The notes below the pieces were generated by a model that saw nothing but the letters and a program-made list of their open reading frames with translations, did not search any database and was not told where the DNA came from. A stretch of DNA of 64,000 nucleotides from Eshraghiella crossota (GTDB lineage: Bacteria; Bacillota; Clostridia; Lachnospirales; Lachnospiraceae), in contig NZ_CP102270.1 in assembly GCF_025148445.1 (NCBI RefSeq), forward strand, positions 1,240,001 to 1,304,000. The letters run 5' to 3'. Position numbers and translations under genes: made by a program. This document shows positions 45,706 to 55,850 of this stretch, piece after piece (position 1 is the stretch's first letter; the number at the start of each line of letters is the position of its first letter).

Positions 45706-47589
45706 ATGGCAATTAATCTTCTGGACAAAAATACTATAAATAAGATTGCGGCAGGTGAGGTAGTAGACAGACCTTCATCCGTTGTAAAGGAGCTTGTTGA
45801 AAATGCTATTGATGCAGGTGCGACAGCCATAACGGTTGAAATAAAAGACGGCGGTATTTCATTGATAAGAATAACCGATAATGGCTGCGGAATTGATAAA
45901 AACGAAGTCAGACTGGCTTTTTTAAGACACTCCACAAGTAAAATCAAATCTGCTGCGGACCTTGCAGGAATTTCTTCACTGGGATTCCGTGGTGAAGCTT
46001 TATCAAGTATAAGTGCGGTTGCCCAGGTTGAACTGATTACTAAAACAAAGGATGCCCTTACAGGCACAAGGTACCAGATTGACGGCGGAACCGAGAAAGT
46101 ATTTGAAGAAGTAGGTGCACCTGACGGAACCACATTCCTTGTAAGAAATCTTTTTTACAATACCCCTGCCAGAAGAAAATTTTTAAAAACCCCTGCTACA
46201 GAAGGTGGTTATATAAGTTCACTTATGGAAAATCTGTGCCTGTCCCATCCTGAAATATCGATACGTTTTATAAATAACAACCAGCCAAAGATTCAGACAA
46301 CAGGCAATGGTAAATTAAAGGATAATATATATGTAGTTTACGGACGCGAGATAACATCTAATCTTCTTGAAATAGACAGGCAGTTTAATGACTATTCCAT
46401 TAAAGGATATGTAGGAAAACCTCTTATATCAAGAGGCAACAGAAATTTTGAAAATTATTATATAAACGGACGATACGTTAAAAGCAATATAGTTGCAAGG
46501 GCAATAGAGGATGCTTATGCAGGTTTTATAATGCAGCACAAATATCCTTTTACATCCCTTCACATTACAATTAATCCGGAACTTCTGGATGTTAATGTAC
46601 ATCCTTCAAAAATGGAATTGAGGTTTTCAAATGAACAGGAAATATACAACAATGTAAAAGAAAGTATACTTCTTGCACTTACACACAGGGAACTGATACC
46701 TGAGATTAATCTTGAAAAAGCGAAAAAAGAAGAACCTTTAAAAGTTGAATATAATAAAAAAGAACCGGATACGGTTGTAAATTATGAAAAGGCGGTAGAA
46801 AAACAGCCTGAAACAGTAAATGAAAAGGAACCTGTTATTGTCAGAAAAGTTCCTGAAGTAAAAAAACCTCTGGTTTCGGCAAGAATGCCTGAGCCTTTTG
46901 AGACAAAAAGAGCAGTTGTATATGAAGAAGTTGTGAAAGAAATAAAACAACAGGAAGAACCAAAACAGCTTGAACTGTTTAAAGTAAATGAACTGTTAAA
47001 AAAAGAAAATAAGAAAGATATTAAGATAATAGGCCAGCTTTTTGACACATACTGGATTATGGAATTTGAAAACAGTATGTATATAGTAGACCAGCATGCC
47101 GCACATGAAAAGGTATTGTTTGAACGTTTTATGAAGCGGTACAATGACAGGTCAATCACATCACAGATGATTAATCCACCCGTTGTTTTTTCGCTAACCA
47201 CAGAGGAACAGAATGTATACAAGGATAACGAAGAATACCTTGCACAATTCGGATATGAAATAGAAGATTTTGGCGGAGGCGAACTTGCCATAAGAGGAAT
47301 ACCGGCTGATTTTTCAGAAGCAGACCCAAAAGAAATTTTTACGGAAATAATGGATTCTTTATGTATTGATTACGGTAAGAACACCCCTGAAACAATTAAA
47401 AACAGAATTGCAACAATGTCATGTAAAGCTGCAGTTAAGGGTAATAACAGGCTTAACATAAAAGAAATGGAAAAACTTATGGATGAACTTATGGAACTTG
47501 AAAATCCATATAACTGTCCTCACGGCAGACCTACATTTATCACCATCAGTAAATATGAATTGGAAAAGAAGTTTAAAAGAATAGTATGA
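45706..47589 (+). CDS. mutL: DNA mismatch repair protein MutL
   Basis: 627 residues. GHKL ATPase at the N terminus (ELVENAIDAGAT, ITDNGCGI, FRGEALSSI), a Lys/Glu/Pro-rich linker of about 120 residues near 330-440, and a C-terminal domain with the endonuclease motif DQHAAHEKVLFE near 463-474. So this MutL is the nicking type, as in bacteria without MutH. It begins 3 bp after mutS and overlaps miaA by 4 bp. Confidence 0.97.
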   Translation: MAINLLDKNTINKIAAGEVVDRPSSVVKELVENAIDAGATAITVEIKDGGISLIRITDNGCGIDKNEVRLAFLRHSTSKIKSAADLAGISSLGFRGEALSSISAVAQVELITKTKDALTGTRYQIDGGTEKVFEEVGAPDGTTFLVRNLFYNTPARRKFLKTPATEGGYISSLMENLCLSHPEISIRFINNNQPKIQTTGNGKLKDNIYVVYGREITSNLLEIDRQFNDYSIKGYVGKPLISRGNRNFENYYINGRYVKSNIVARAIEDAYAGFIMQHKYPFTSLHITINPELLDVNVHPSKMELRFSNEQEIYNNVKESILLALTHRELIPEINLEKAKKEEPLKVEYNKKEPDTVVNYEKAVEKQPETVNEKEPVIVRKVPEVKKPLVSARMPEPFETKRAVVYEEVVKEIKQQEEPKQLELFKVNELLKKENKKDIKIIGQLFDTYWIMEFENSMYIVDQHAAHEKVLFERFMKRYNDRSITSQMINPPVVFSLTTEEQNVYKDNEEYLAQFGYEIEDFGGGELAIRGIPADFSEADPKEIFTEIMDSLCIDYGKNTPETIKNRIATMSCKAAVKGNNRLNIKEMEKLMDELMELENPYNCPHGRPTFITISKYELEKKFKRIV

Positions 47590-48527
47590 AAAAACCACTT
47601 ATAATATTGACGGGACCTACGGCAGTAGGAAAGACAGAGCTTTCAATTAAATTAGCAAAAGCTGTAAACGGAGAAATAGTAAGTGCTGATTCCATGCAGG
47701 TATATAAGGAGATGGACATCGGAACAGCTAAAATTACAAATGAGGAGATGCAGGGAGTCCCACATCACCTTATTGATATCCTTGAACCTAAAGATGAATT
47801 TAATGTATTTCTTTTTAAAGAATATGCCTGTAGAGCAATGGAAAAAATTTATGAAAGAGGACATATACCTATAATTACAGGCGGAACCGGGTTCTATATC
47901 CAGTCAGTTCTTTACGATATAGAATTCGAGAAATCTGATGAAGATAAAGAATACAGGGAATATCTTTATGGATTGGCAGAAGAAAAAGGCAAGGAATATA
48001 TACACGATATGTTAAGGAAGGTTGACGAAAAATCAGCAGAAGAGATACACTTTAATAATGAAAAACGTGTAATAAGAGCACTTGAATATTTTAAACAGAC
48101 CGGTAAGAAAATATCAGAACACAATGAAGAGCAGAAGAAAAACGAATCACCTTACAACTTTTTGTATTTTGTGCTTAATAATGACAGGGAAGTTCTCTAT
48201 GACAGAATTGACAGGCGTGTGGATATGATGTTTGACATGGGACTGACAGATGAGGTCATAAGGCTTATTAAACACGGCTGCACCAAAGATATGACATCAA
48301 TGAAGGCTATCGGTTACAGAGAATTTTTTGAATATTTTGATGGCACGGCTACATTAGATGATGTCAGGAAAAAAATAAAACTGGATACCAGGCATTTTGC
48401 CAAGAGACAACTTACATGGTTCAGACGTGAAAAAGAAGTTACAATGCTGGAATTACATGAGTTTGATAATAAAGACAAATTGTTAAAATATATGCTTGAA
48501 ATGATAAAGGAGAAAAATATTATATAA
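47586..48527 (+). CDS. miaA: tRNA dimethylallyltransferase MiaA
   Basis: 313 residues. Adds the isopentenyl group to A37 of tRNAs, the step before MiaB. P-loop GPTAVGKTELS is at the N terminus, with ADSMQVYKEMDIGTAK, HHLIDI and GGTGFYIQ, all diagnostic. Start overlaps mutL (ATGA), and the stop overlaps the next gene's start by one base (TAATG). Confidence 0.97.
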   Translation: MKKPLIILTGPTAVGKTELSIKLAKAVNGEIVSADSMQVYKEMDIGTAKITNEEMQGVPHHLIDILEPKDEFNVFLFKEYACRAMEKIYERGHIPIITGGTGFYIQSVLYDIEFEKSDEDKEYREYLYGLAEEKGKEYIHDMLRKVDEKSAEEIHFNNEKRVIRALEYFKQTGKKISEHNEEQKKNESPYNFLYFVLNNDREVLYDRIDRRVDMMFDMGLTDEVIRLIKHGCTKDMTSMKAIGYREFFEYFDGTATLDDVRKKIKLDTRHFAKRQLTWFRREKEVTMLELHEFDNKDKLLKYMLEMIKEKNII

Positions 48528-49801
48528 TGAGCAAAGAAATTTATGATTTATATCTTAAAATGGGGCTTTCTGAAAAAGTCCTTAAAATGGCGGAAGAAGC
48601 AGAAAGCGGACTTAAGGAACGTTTTAAAAAAATTGATGGTATTGCTGAATATAACCAGTTAAAGGTACTTCATGCCATGCAGAAAAACCGGGTAAGCGAG
48701 GCACACCTGGGAACCTCTACCGGATATGGTTATAACGATATAGGCCGAGATACACTTGAACAGGTATATGCGGATGTGTTCCATACGGAAGCTGCACTTG
48801 TCCGTCCGCAGATAACCTGTGGAACCCATGCTCTTACGGTTGCATTAGCAGGCAATGTAAGACCGGGAGATGAAATATTTTCACCTGTAGGACTTCCTTA
48901 TGACACATTACAGGGTGTAATAGGAATCCGTGAAGAAAAAGGCTGCCTTAAGGAATACGGAATAACATATAACGGTGTCGACTTAAAAAAAGACGGAAGC
49001 TTTGATTATGATGCAATCCGTGAAGGAATTAATGAAAAGACCAGACTTGTTACAATACAAAGATCGAAAGGATATGCTGACAGACCTACACTTTCTGTTG
49101 AAAGGATAGGAGAACTCATTAAGTTTATAAAGAACATTAAACCGGATGTAATATGTATGGTTGACAATTGTTACGGTGAGTTTATTGAAACAATAGAACC
49201 ATCCGACGTAGGTGCAGATATGGTTGTAGGTTCTCTTATAAAAAATCCGGGCGGTGGACTTGCACCGGTCGGAGGTTACATATGCGGTAAAAAAGAGTAT
49301 GTGGATAATGCGGCATACAGACTTACAGCTCCGGGACTTGGAAGTGAACTGGGAGCGTCTCTTGGTGTTAATCCCTCGTTTTATCAGGGACTTTTTCTTG
49401 CACCTACGGTATCAGCAGGTGCATTAAAGGGTGCGATTTTTGCGGCACGTCTTTATGAAAAACTTGGATACAGGGTTATTCCGAACGGAACAGAAGAACG
49501 TTATGATATCATACAGGCAGTTGAGCTTGAAACACCTGAAAAGCTCATAGCATTCTGTAAGGGAATTCAGGCTGCAGCACCTGTTGACAGCCATGTTACT
49601 CCGGAACCATGGGATATGCCCGGATATGATTCCAAAGTTATAATGGCTGCGGGGGCTTTTATTTCCGGTTCATCAATAGAGTTGTCAGCAGACGGACCGC
49701 TTCGTCCTCCTTATACGGTATTTTTCCAAGGCGGGCTCACCTGGTATCACGCCAAATTCGGAATTATGATGAGTTTACAAAAATTATTAGAATTGGAATA
49801 G
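48527..49801 (+). CDS. PLP-dependent enzyme, methionine gamma-lyase / aluminum-resistance family (COG4100)
   Basis: 424 residues of the fold-type I PLP family. Marks are HLGTSTGYGYNDIGRDTLE, RPQITCGTHALT, MVDNCYGEF and the PLP-lysine region GSLIKNPGGGLAPVGGYI. Often called aluminum-resistance protein or methionine gamma-lyase family; the true reaction is not settled. It is translationally coupled to miaA, a pairing I also associate with other Firmicutes. Confidence 0.9.
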   Translation: MSKEIYDLYLKMGLSEKVLKMAEEAESGLKERFKKIDGIAEYNQLKVLHAMQKNRVSEAHLGTSTGYGYNDIGRDTLEQVYADVFHTEAALVRPQITCGTHALTVALAGNVRPGDEIFSPVGLPYDTLQGVIGIREEKGCLKEYGITYNGVDLKKDGSFDYDAIREGINEKTRLVTIQRSKGYADRPTLSVERIGELIKFIKNIKPDVICMVDNCYGEFIETIEPSDVGADMVVGSLIKNPGGGLAPVGGYICGKKEYVDNAAYRLTAPGLGSELGASLGVNPSFYQGLFLAPTVSAGALKGAIFAARLYEKLGYRVIPNGTEERYDIIQAVELETPEKLIAFCKGIQAAAPVDSHVTPEPWDMPGYDSKVIMAAGAFISGSSIELSADGPLRPPYTVFFQGGLTWYHAKFGIMMSLQKLLELE

Positions 49802-49881
49802 AAATTATAATTAAAGTATGTTATTATAAATGGTAAGGGATTTTTTTCTTGTGAATCTTCTTTTTGCAGAAGGAGACATAT

Positions 49882-50565
49882 TTGAGGAAAATTAGTACAG
49901 AAGAAAACGTACTTTTACCATACGAAAAATGTGAAAGATATGGTGCGGCAAGCCTCACGGATGTGGAGCTTTTAGCTGTTATTATCAGAAGCGGTACAAA
50001 AGACAAGAACTGTATCCAGGTTGCCGAGGAGTTATTTAAGCTTTCCGGCAATATGGGGATTCTTGGATTAAAACACCTTACACAAAGGGATTATTGTTCC
50101 ATAGACGGAATCGGTAAAGTTAAATCGATAATGTTTCAGTGTATAGGAGAATTGTCATCACGCATTTCAAAGGCAACAATGGCTAAAAGAACAGTTTTCA
50201 ATACGTCAAAGGATGCTGCTGATTACTGTATGGAGGAATTAAGGCACCTGGAATATGAGTGCTTTATGGTATTGTTGCTCAACACCAAGTGTGAACTTAT
50301 TAATGAGAAAATATTATCCATGGGTACTGTTAATTATACATGTATTACCTCAAGGGAAGTGTACAGATACGCACTTAGTAAAGGTGCGGTATATATTATT
50401 GTTGTACACAATCATCCCAGCGGGGACCCCACTCCAAGCAGGGAGGACTCCCTTTGTACGAAAAAACTCAAAGAAGCAGGAGAACTTGTAGGAATCCCAT
50501 TGATTGACCATATTATTATTGGTGATAATAGATACATAAGCCTAAAAGAACAAGACATGATTTAG
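49882..50565 (+). CDS. radC: RadC-family JAMM-domain protein
   Basis: 227 residues from TTG 49882, with AAGGAGA 5 bases upstream; an earlier in-frame TTG at 49864 precedes that site and is rejected. An N-terminal helix-hairpin-helix region (LTDVELLAVIIRSGTK, SIDGIGKVKS) precedes a JAMM metal site H176-N-H178-PSGDPTPS. Named for DNA repair, but its role is unproven in most bacteria. It lies just upstream of mreB, as in B. subtilis and many Firmicutes. Confidence 0.93.
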   Translation: MRKISTEENVLLPYEKCERYGAASLTDVELLAVIIRSGTKDKNCIQVAEELFKLSGNMGILGLKHLTQRDYCSIDGIGKVKSIMFQCIGELSSRISKATMAKRTVFNTSKDAADYCMEELRHLEYECFMVLLLNTKCELINEKILSMGTVNYTCITSREVYRYALSKGAVYIIVVHNHPSGDPTPSREDSLCTKKLKEAGELVGIPLIDHIIIGDNRYISLKEQDMI

Positions 50566-50585
50566 AAAGATTTGAGGGTAAAAAT

Positions 50586-51608
50586 ATGGCAAAGAATATT
50601 TACGGACTGGACATAGGAACCAGTAATATCAAAATATACCACAAAGATAAAGATACATTCCTTAATGAGAAGAACATAATAGCCATAGCAAACAAAACAG
50701 AGGTTTTTGCATTTGGTGATGAAGCTTTTGAAATGTACGAAAAAGCACCTGATAATATCAAGGTATCTTTTCCGGTTAAATGTGGTGTGATTGCCGATTT
50801 TGATAATATGCAGACACTTTTTATTGAATTTATCAAAAAAATCAGTCATGATACCAAAAAAATAATGCCTGCTGATTATTATATAGCAGTTCCTACGGAT
50901 ATTACAGAGGTCGAAAAAAGAGCATTTTTTGAACTGACAAAAGACCCTAAGGTACATTCTAAGAAAGTATATGTAATCAACAAGCCTGTTGCAGATGCAA
51001 TCGGAGCCGGTGTTGATGTTAATAATGCAAAAGGAATAATGGTTGTTAATATCGGAGCAGATACTACCGAGATTTCAGTACTTTCCCTTGGCGGAATCGT
51101 ACTAAGCAAAGCCGTTAAGTTTGGTGGAAATAAGCTTGACAGCCAGATAATAAGTGCCGTAAGGAAAAAATATAATCTTGTTATCGGTTCCAAGACAGCA
51201 GAATATATAAAATGTCAGCTTGGAAGTGCAATTAAGCAGGAAGAGACAACCGTAAACGTTTATGGAAGACATGTTGTTACAGGTCTGCCTACAAACTGTA
51301 CTATATCTTCGGATATTGTATACGAATGTCTTAAAGATTTTATCAATCAGATTGTGGATTCTATTAAATCAATTCTTGAGAGAACCCCACCTGAATTATC
51401 GGCAGATATCATTGACACGGGAATATATCTTACCGGAGGTTCATCTGCCATAAACAGACTTGGCGAACTTATTAACGGAGAGACCGAACTTCATGTGAAT
51501 ATTGCGGACAATCCTTCGGAATGTGTTGTTAAAGGTATCAAAACAATAATCGATGATGAAAAATATAATGAAATTGCTTATATACCTAAGGATAGAATTA
51601 TTGACTAA
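50586..51608 (+). CDS. mreB: MreB/Mbl-type rod-shape actin homolog, divergent
   Basis: 340 residues. Actin-fold filament protein that guides wall elongation. Phosphate-1 GLDIGTSNIKIY is near the start, and the C-terminal ITLTGG-like loop reads IYLTGGSSAINRLG. The phosphate-2 motif reads VVN155IGADTTEIS where MreBs normally have VVDIGGGTTEI, so an Asp that helps position the magnesium is Asn. It heads mreBCD-pbp2, and ends 16 bp before mreC. Context makes MreB the best name, although a Mbl-type paralog is possible. Confidence 0.88.
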   Translation: MAKNIYGLDIGTSNIKIYHKDKDTFLNEKNIIAIANKTEVFAFGDEAFEMYEKAPDNIKVSFPVKCGVIADFDNMQTLFIEFIKKISHDTKKIMPADYYIAVPTDITEVEKRAFFELTKDPKVHSKKVYVINKPVADAIGAGVDVNNAKGIMVVNIGADTTEISVLSLGGIVLSKAVKFGGNKLDSQIISAVRKKYNLVIGSKTAEYIKCQLGSAIKQEETTVNVYGRHVVTGLPTNCTISSDIVYECLKDFINQIVDSIKSILERTPPELSADIIDTGIYLTGGSSAINRLGELINGETELHVNIADNPSECVVKGIKTIIDDEKYNEIAYIPKDRIID

Positions 51609-51624
51609 TATTTAAGGAAAATCT

Positions 51625-52482
51625 ATGAAAAAAAAGTTTAAATTTTTTCTTTCGCCCAAAACATGGCTTACAATACTTGCCTGCGTATGTTTTTTACTTA
51701 TAGGCATTACATTTTTTACGGATAAGTTAACTAAACCACTTCAAAAAGTGACAGGTTCCATCATAATCCCTCTCCAGAAAGGAATTAACGGAATCGGTTC
51801 ATGGCTTACGGAAAAAAAAGATTTGTTCCAGTCAGTAGAAAATCTGCAGAAAGAAAATGATGAATTAAAAACCAAACTCAGTGAGCTTGAAGAAGAAAAT
51901 ATTAAAATGAAACTGGAACAGGTAGAATATAACGATCTGAAGGAATTGTACAAAATAGACAATGTTTATTCGTCATATGAGAAGATCGGTGCCAATGTAA
52001 TTGGAAGAAATTCCGACAGCTGGTATGATACTTTTATCATAGATAAGGGTTCGGCAGACGGTATAGAAGTTGATATGAATGTAATCGCAGGAAATGGTCT
52101 TGTAGGTATTGTATATAAGGTTTCCGAAAAATATTCCCATGTCAGAAGCATTATTGATGATGAAAGTAAAGTAAGCTCAATGCTTATGAACACATCGGAT
52201 GTATGTGCCGTAAGCGGTGATTTAAAGCTTATTGAAGACGGTTATTTAAGGTTAAGTTATCTTGATGCAGATGTAAAAATATCGGACGGAGATATGATAG
52301 TTACATCCAATGTAAGTAAAAAATTCCTTCCGGGCATACTTATCGGATACGCCAAAGATATAGAAACAGATTCAAATAACCTTACCCAGTCAGGATATGT
52401 TATTCCGGCCGTGGACTTTAAGCATATCCAGAAAGTTTTAATCATAACACAAAAAAAGATAACAGGTGATACTGTAAAATAG
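51625..52482 (+). CDS. mreC: Rod shape-determining protein MreC
   Basis: 285 residues: one membrane helix (about 12-32), a coiled coil (about 65-110, heptad-like KENDELKTKLSELEEENIKMKLE), then the beta-rich outside domain with ANVIGRNSDSWYDTFIIDKGSADGI. Scaffold that links MreB to PBP2 in the elongasome. AAGGAAAA precedes ATG 51625. Length is normal. Confidence 0.95.
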   Translation: MKKKFKFFLSPKTWLTILACVCFLLIGITFFTDKLTKPLQKVTGSIIIPLQKGINGIGSWLTEKKDLFQSVENLQKENDELKTKLSELEEENIKMKLEQVEYNDLKELYKIDNVYSSYEKIGANVIGRNSDSWYDTFIIDKGSADGIEVDMNVIAGNGLVGIVYKVSEKYSHVRSIIDDESKVSSMLMNTSDVCAVSGDLKLIEDGYLRLSYLDADVKISDGDMIVTSNVSKKFLPGILIGYAKDIETDSNNLTQSGYVIPAVDFKHIQKVLIITQKKITGDTVK

Positions 52483-52489
52483 AGGCTGT

Positions 52490-53035
52490 ATGAGACGTTT
52501 TATAATTAGTTTTATTTCAATAATCATATTATATGCATTACAATGTACTTTATTCGCAAGTACACTTTCAGTTGCAGGAATAACACCTAATCTTATACTT
52601 ATGTTTACATGTATCGTAGGTTATATGAGAGGCCGTGCGTCAGGAATTTTTACCGGATTTTTCAGTGGACTGCTTGTTGACATAATGGCCGGTAAGATAA
52701 TAGGATTTACAGCACTTCTTTATATGCTTGCCGGATTCTTAAATGGTATTTTCCATAAGGAATATGTTAAGGAACAGCTTATTTTCCCGATACTTCTGGT
52801 TTTGTCATGTGACTTTTTATACGGAATAGCTGTTTTTGTAACAGGATTTCTTGTACGGAATAAATTGTCTTTCGGATTTTATGTCGTAAGGATTATATTT
52901 CCTGAGATAATATATACCGGTGTAATAACTATTTTTGCATATGTATTTGTATATTTTATTAACAGAAAACTGATTCTGCTTGAAAAAAAGAAGGAGGTTC
53001 ACGATGCGGTTAAAAGCAATAACTCAGTTTCTTAA
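52490..53035 (+). CDS. mreD: Rod shape-determining protein MreD
   Basis: 181 residues with about five membrane helices and a short polar C-terminal tail. Poorly conserved in sequence as usual for MreD, but the FFSGLLVDIMAGKIIGFTALLYMLAGF stretch is recognisable in order and spacing. It follows mreC by 7 bp and overlaps the PBP2 gene by 32 bp. Confidence 0.93.
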   Translation: MRRFIISFISIIILYALQCTLFASTLSVAGITPNLILMFTCIVGYMRGRASGIFTGFFSGLLVDIMAGKIIGFTALLYMLAGFLNGIFHKEYVKEQLIFPILLVLSCDFLYGIAVFVTGFLVRNKLSFGFYVVRIIFPEIIYTGVITIFAYVFVYFINRKLILLEKKKEVHDAVKSNNSVS

Positions 53036-55838
53036 GGACCTCGGATCGGGGCTTAAGCATTTTTTTACATCGAGAATAGTACCTTTTGTACTTGTTGTGA
53101 TTGTATTGTTTGGAATTCTTCTTTCAAGGCTTTTCAGCTTACAGATTGTAAAGGGCGAATATTACAAACAGAACTATACAATGAAAGCCCAGAGAGAGAT
53201 TGCAACTGTGGGACCAAGAGGCAATATCTACGATAAAAACGGTGAACTGTTAGCTTACAGTGAACTTGCTTACTCGGTGGTAATTGAGGATTGCGGATAT
53301 TATGATTCAACAAAAGTAAGAAATGAGACACTTAATGAGATTATCGCAAAGACAATATCAATAATAGAGGAAAACGGGGATAATCTTAATTTTGATTTTC
53401 CTATAGAATATACAGAATTCGGAACATACAGATATAATATTGAAGGAAACAGCCTTCAGAGATTTTTAAGGGATATACTTGGCAAAAAGTCAGTAGGAGA
53501 ACTTACTGAAGAAGAAAAAAACATTACGGAATACGATCTTATAAAGAAATTAAAGACAAGATACCGCATTGACAGCAAATATGATGATAAAACAGTGCTT
53601 GACATAATTTATGTCAGATATAATCTTTCTGTCAATTCATATAAGAGATATATATCTTTTACACTTGCAAGAAATGTTTCAGAAAAGACAATGGCTGCAA
53701 TTCTTGAATCTTCATCAGAACTTATAGGTGTAGGTATTGAGGAAGAATATCTCAGAAAATATAACTACAGCAAGTATATTGCACATATAATCGGATACAC
53801 CGGTAAAGTAAGTGAATCAGAGCTTGAAGAACTTAAACTTTCCAATCCGGATTATACTGCTAATGATGTTGTAGGAAAATCAGGAATTGAGTCTATTTAC
53901 GAAACTGTTCTTGCAGGAAAAAAAGGAACTACGACAATGCTTGTTGATACATTAGGCAGGGTTCAGGAGATAACAGCTCAGGAAGACGCACAGGTAGGAA
54001 ATGATATTTACCTTACCATTGATGTAAAATTACAGGAAAAAATTTACAACCTCCTTGAAAGACGTCTTGCAGAAACTCTTATAACCAATATAGTTGAGGG
54101 CGATGAGACGAATGCCGGACTTTCCGGGGACATTGTTATGCCTGTAACAAGGGTGTATTTTGCCTTTATTGACAACAATATGATAGATATGGACAAGATA
54201 GCAGAATCAGATACGGAGGCTGCAAAGAATGTATATTCTGTTTTCAGTTCAAGAAAAGCAGAAATTCTTGACACAATTCTGGCTGAAATGCAGAACGGAA
54301 CACCTTATAATCAACTTTCAGACGATATGAAGGAGTACATTAAAAGAATAAGGACACTCCTTATCGAAAAAGACATTCTTAGTAAGGACAAAATATCTTC
54401 GGAGGATGAATTAAGCAAGAAGTGGTCCGATGGTACAATTTCTTTAAAAGAATATCTTGAAGGTGCAATAAGTAACGAATGGATTAATATCAACAACCTT
54501 GACGCAAGTACGGACTATCCTACAACGGATGAGGTAATAGCTGTTATTAATGAGCTTGTTATGGAAGAGATTACCAAGGATTCAGAACTTAACAAACTCA
54601 TATATAAAGAACTTATCCTGAACAGAACAATATCGGGCAGACTTATGTGTATGATACTTATGGAACAGGGTGCGGTAAATCATACAGATTCTGAATATGT
54701 GGCAATTTCAAACGGTGCGTCACCTTATGAATTTGTTAAAAATAAGATAAGCAGTCTTGAGATAACTCCGGCGCAGCTTGCACTTGACCCTTGTTCCGGT
54801 TCCTGCGTAATGGAAGACCCTAATACAGGAAATATTATCGCATTGGTGTCATATCCAAGTTATGATATTAATCTTTTTTCAGGAACCATTGATTCGACAT
54901 ACTACAAATCTTTGTTAAATGATAAATCAACACCGCTTGTAAACCGTGCAACCCACACAAGGATTGCTCCCGGTTCAACATTTAAACCGCTGACTGCTGT
55001 TGCTGCTTTGACAGAAGGAATAATAACATCGAATGATACCATATATTGCAAAGGTATTTTTGATTCAATTACACCTAACATAAAATGTTGGAATTATCCT
55101 AATGAACATGGTCCTTTAGCCACAGAGGAAGCATTGCAGCGTTCATGCAACGTTTATTTCTGTGAGCTTGGATACAGACTGAGTTTTACTTCTGACGGAA
55201 GTTTAAGTTTTGATTACGGCTTGTCAAGATTGAAAAAATATGCCGAAATGCTTGGACTTGCTACCAAAACAGGTATCCAGATTCAGGAAGCGGCACCAAG
55301 AGCTTCCGACTATAACCCGGCATCATCTGCTATCGGTCAGGGTACTAATGCATATACCTCATTAAACCTTGCAAGATATGTTTCGACAATTGCCAACCGT
55401 GGCACCGTATACAATTCAAATCTTATTGGAAAAATCACGGATAGCGACGGAAATATAATAAAAGAATTTACACCGGATGTGGCAAACAAAGCTGATGCCG
55501 TGTCGGATGCGACATGGACAACCGTACAAAACGGTATGGCAAGAGTTATATCTGAAGGTGCGATTTCAATGCTTACAAACAGGCTTCCTGTAAAGGTATG
55601 CGGTAAGTCAGGAACAGCACAAGAGGACAAAAAAAGAGGTAACCACGCATGTTATGTCATGTTCTCACAGAATGACGAAGGACAGGCTGAGGTAGTGACA
55701 ACAGTAATGCTTCCATATGCTTATGCCGCTTCAAATGCAGGTATTATGGCATACTACGCGATGGCATCTTATTATGATACAGAAATACCTTCATCAGTGT
55801 ATTTTGATGTTAATACAAATTTTATTATTAATGAATAG
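53004..55838 (+). CDS. Penicillin-binding protein 2 (elongation transpeptidase), enlarged
   Basis: 944 residues from ATG 53004 with AAGGAGG 7 bases upstream. An N-terminal membrane helix (about 27-50), the dimerisation domain with GPRGNIYDKNG and the GKSGIESIYE hinge, and a C-terminal transpeptidase with Ser658-TF-Lys661, Ser714-Cys-Asn716 and Lys868-Ser-Gly870. Between the GNDIYLTIDVKLQ segment (about 340) and the strand SCVMEDPNTGNIIALVSYPSYD (about 598) lies an extra, mostly helical, acidic stretch of about 230 residues absent from PBP2 of about 640-700 residues. Crosslinks the side wall with RodA, encoded 1.9 kb downstream. Confidence 0.93.
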   Translation: MRLKAITQFLKDLGSGLKHFFTSRIVPFVLVVIVLFGILLSRLFSLQIVKGEYYKQNYTMKAQREIATVGPRGNIYDKNGELLAYSELAYSVVIEDCGYYDSTKVRNETLNEIIAKTISIIEENGDNLNFDFPIEYTEFGTYRYNIEGNSLQRFLRDILGKKSVGELTEEEKNITEYDLIKKLKTRYRIDSKYDDKTVLDIIYVRYNLSVNSYKRYISFTLARNVSEKTMAAILESSSELIGVGIEEEYLRKYNYSKYIAHIIGYTGKVSESELEELKLSNPDYTANDVVGKSGIESIYETVLAGKKGTTTMLVDTLGRVQEITAQEDAQVGNDIYLTIDVKLQEKIYNLLERRLAETLITNIVEGDETNAGLSGDIVMPVTRVYFAFIDNNMIDMDKIAESDTEAAKNVYSVFSSRKAEILDTILAEMQNGTPYNQLSDDMKEYIKRIRTLLIEKDILSKDKISSEDELSKKWSDGTISLKEYLEGAISNEWININNLDASTDYPTTDEVIAVINELVMEEITKDSELNKLIYKELILNRTISGRLMCMILMEQGAVNHTDSEYVAISNGASPYEFVKNKISSLEITPAQLALDPCSGSCVMEDPNTGNIIALVSYPSYDINLFSGTIDSTYYKSLLNDKSTPLVNRATHTRIAPGSTFKPLTAVAALTEGIITSNDTIYCKGIFDSITPNIKCWNYPNEHGPLATEEALQRSCNVYFCELGYRLSFTSDGSLSFDYGLSRLKKYAEMLGLATKTGIQIQEAAPRASDYNPASSAIGQGTNAYTSLNLARYVSTIANRGTVYNSNLIGKITDSDGNIIKEFTPDVANKADAVSDATWTTVQNGMARVISEGAISMLTNRLPVKVCGKSGTAQEDKKRGNHACYVMFSQNDEGQAEVVTTVMLPYAYAASNAGIMAYYAMASYYDTEIPSSVYFDVNTNFIINE

Positions 55839-55850
55839 GGGGCTGAACCG

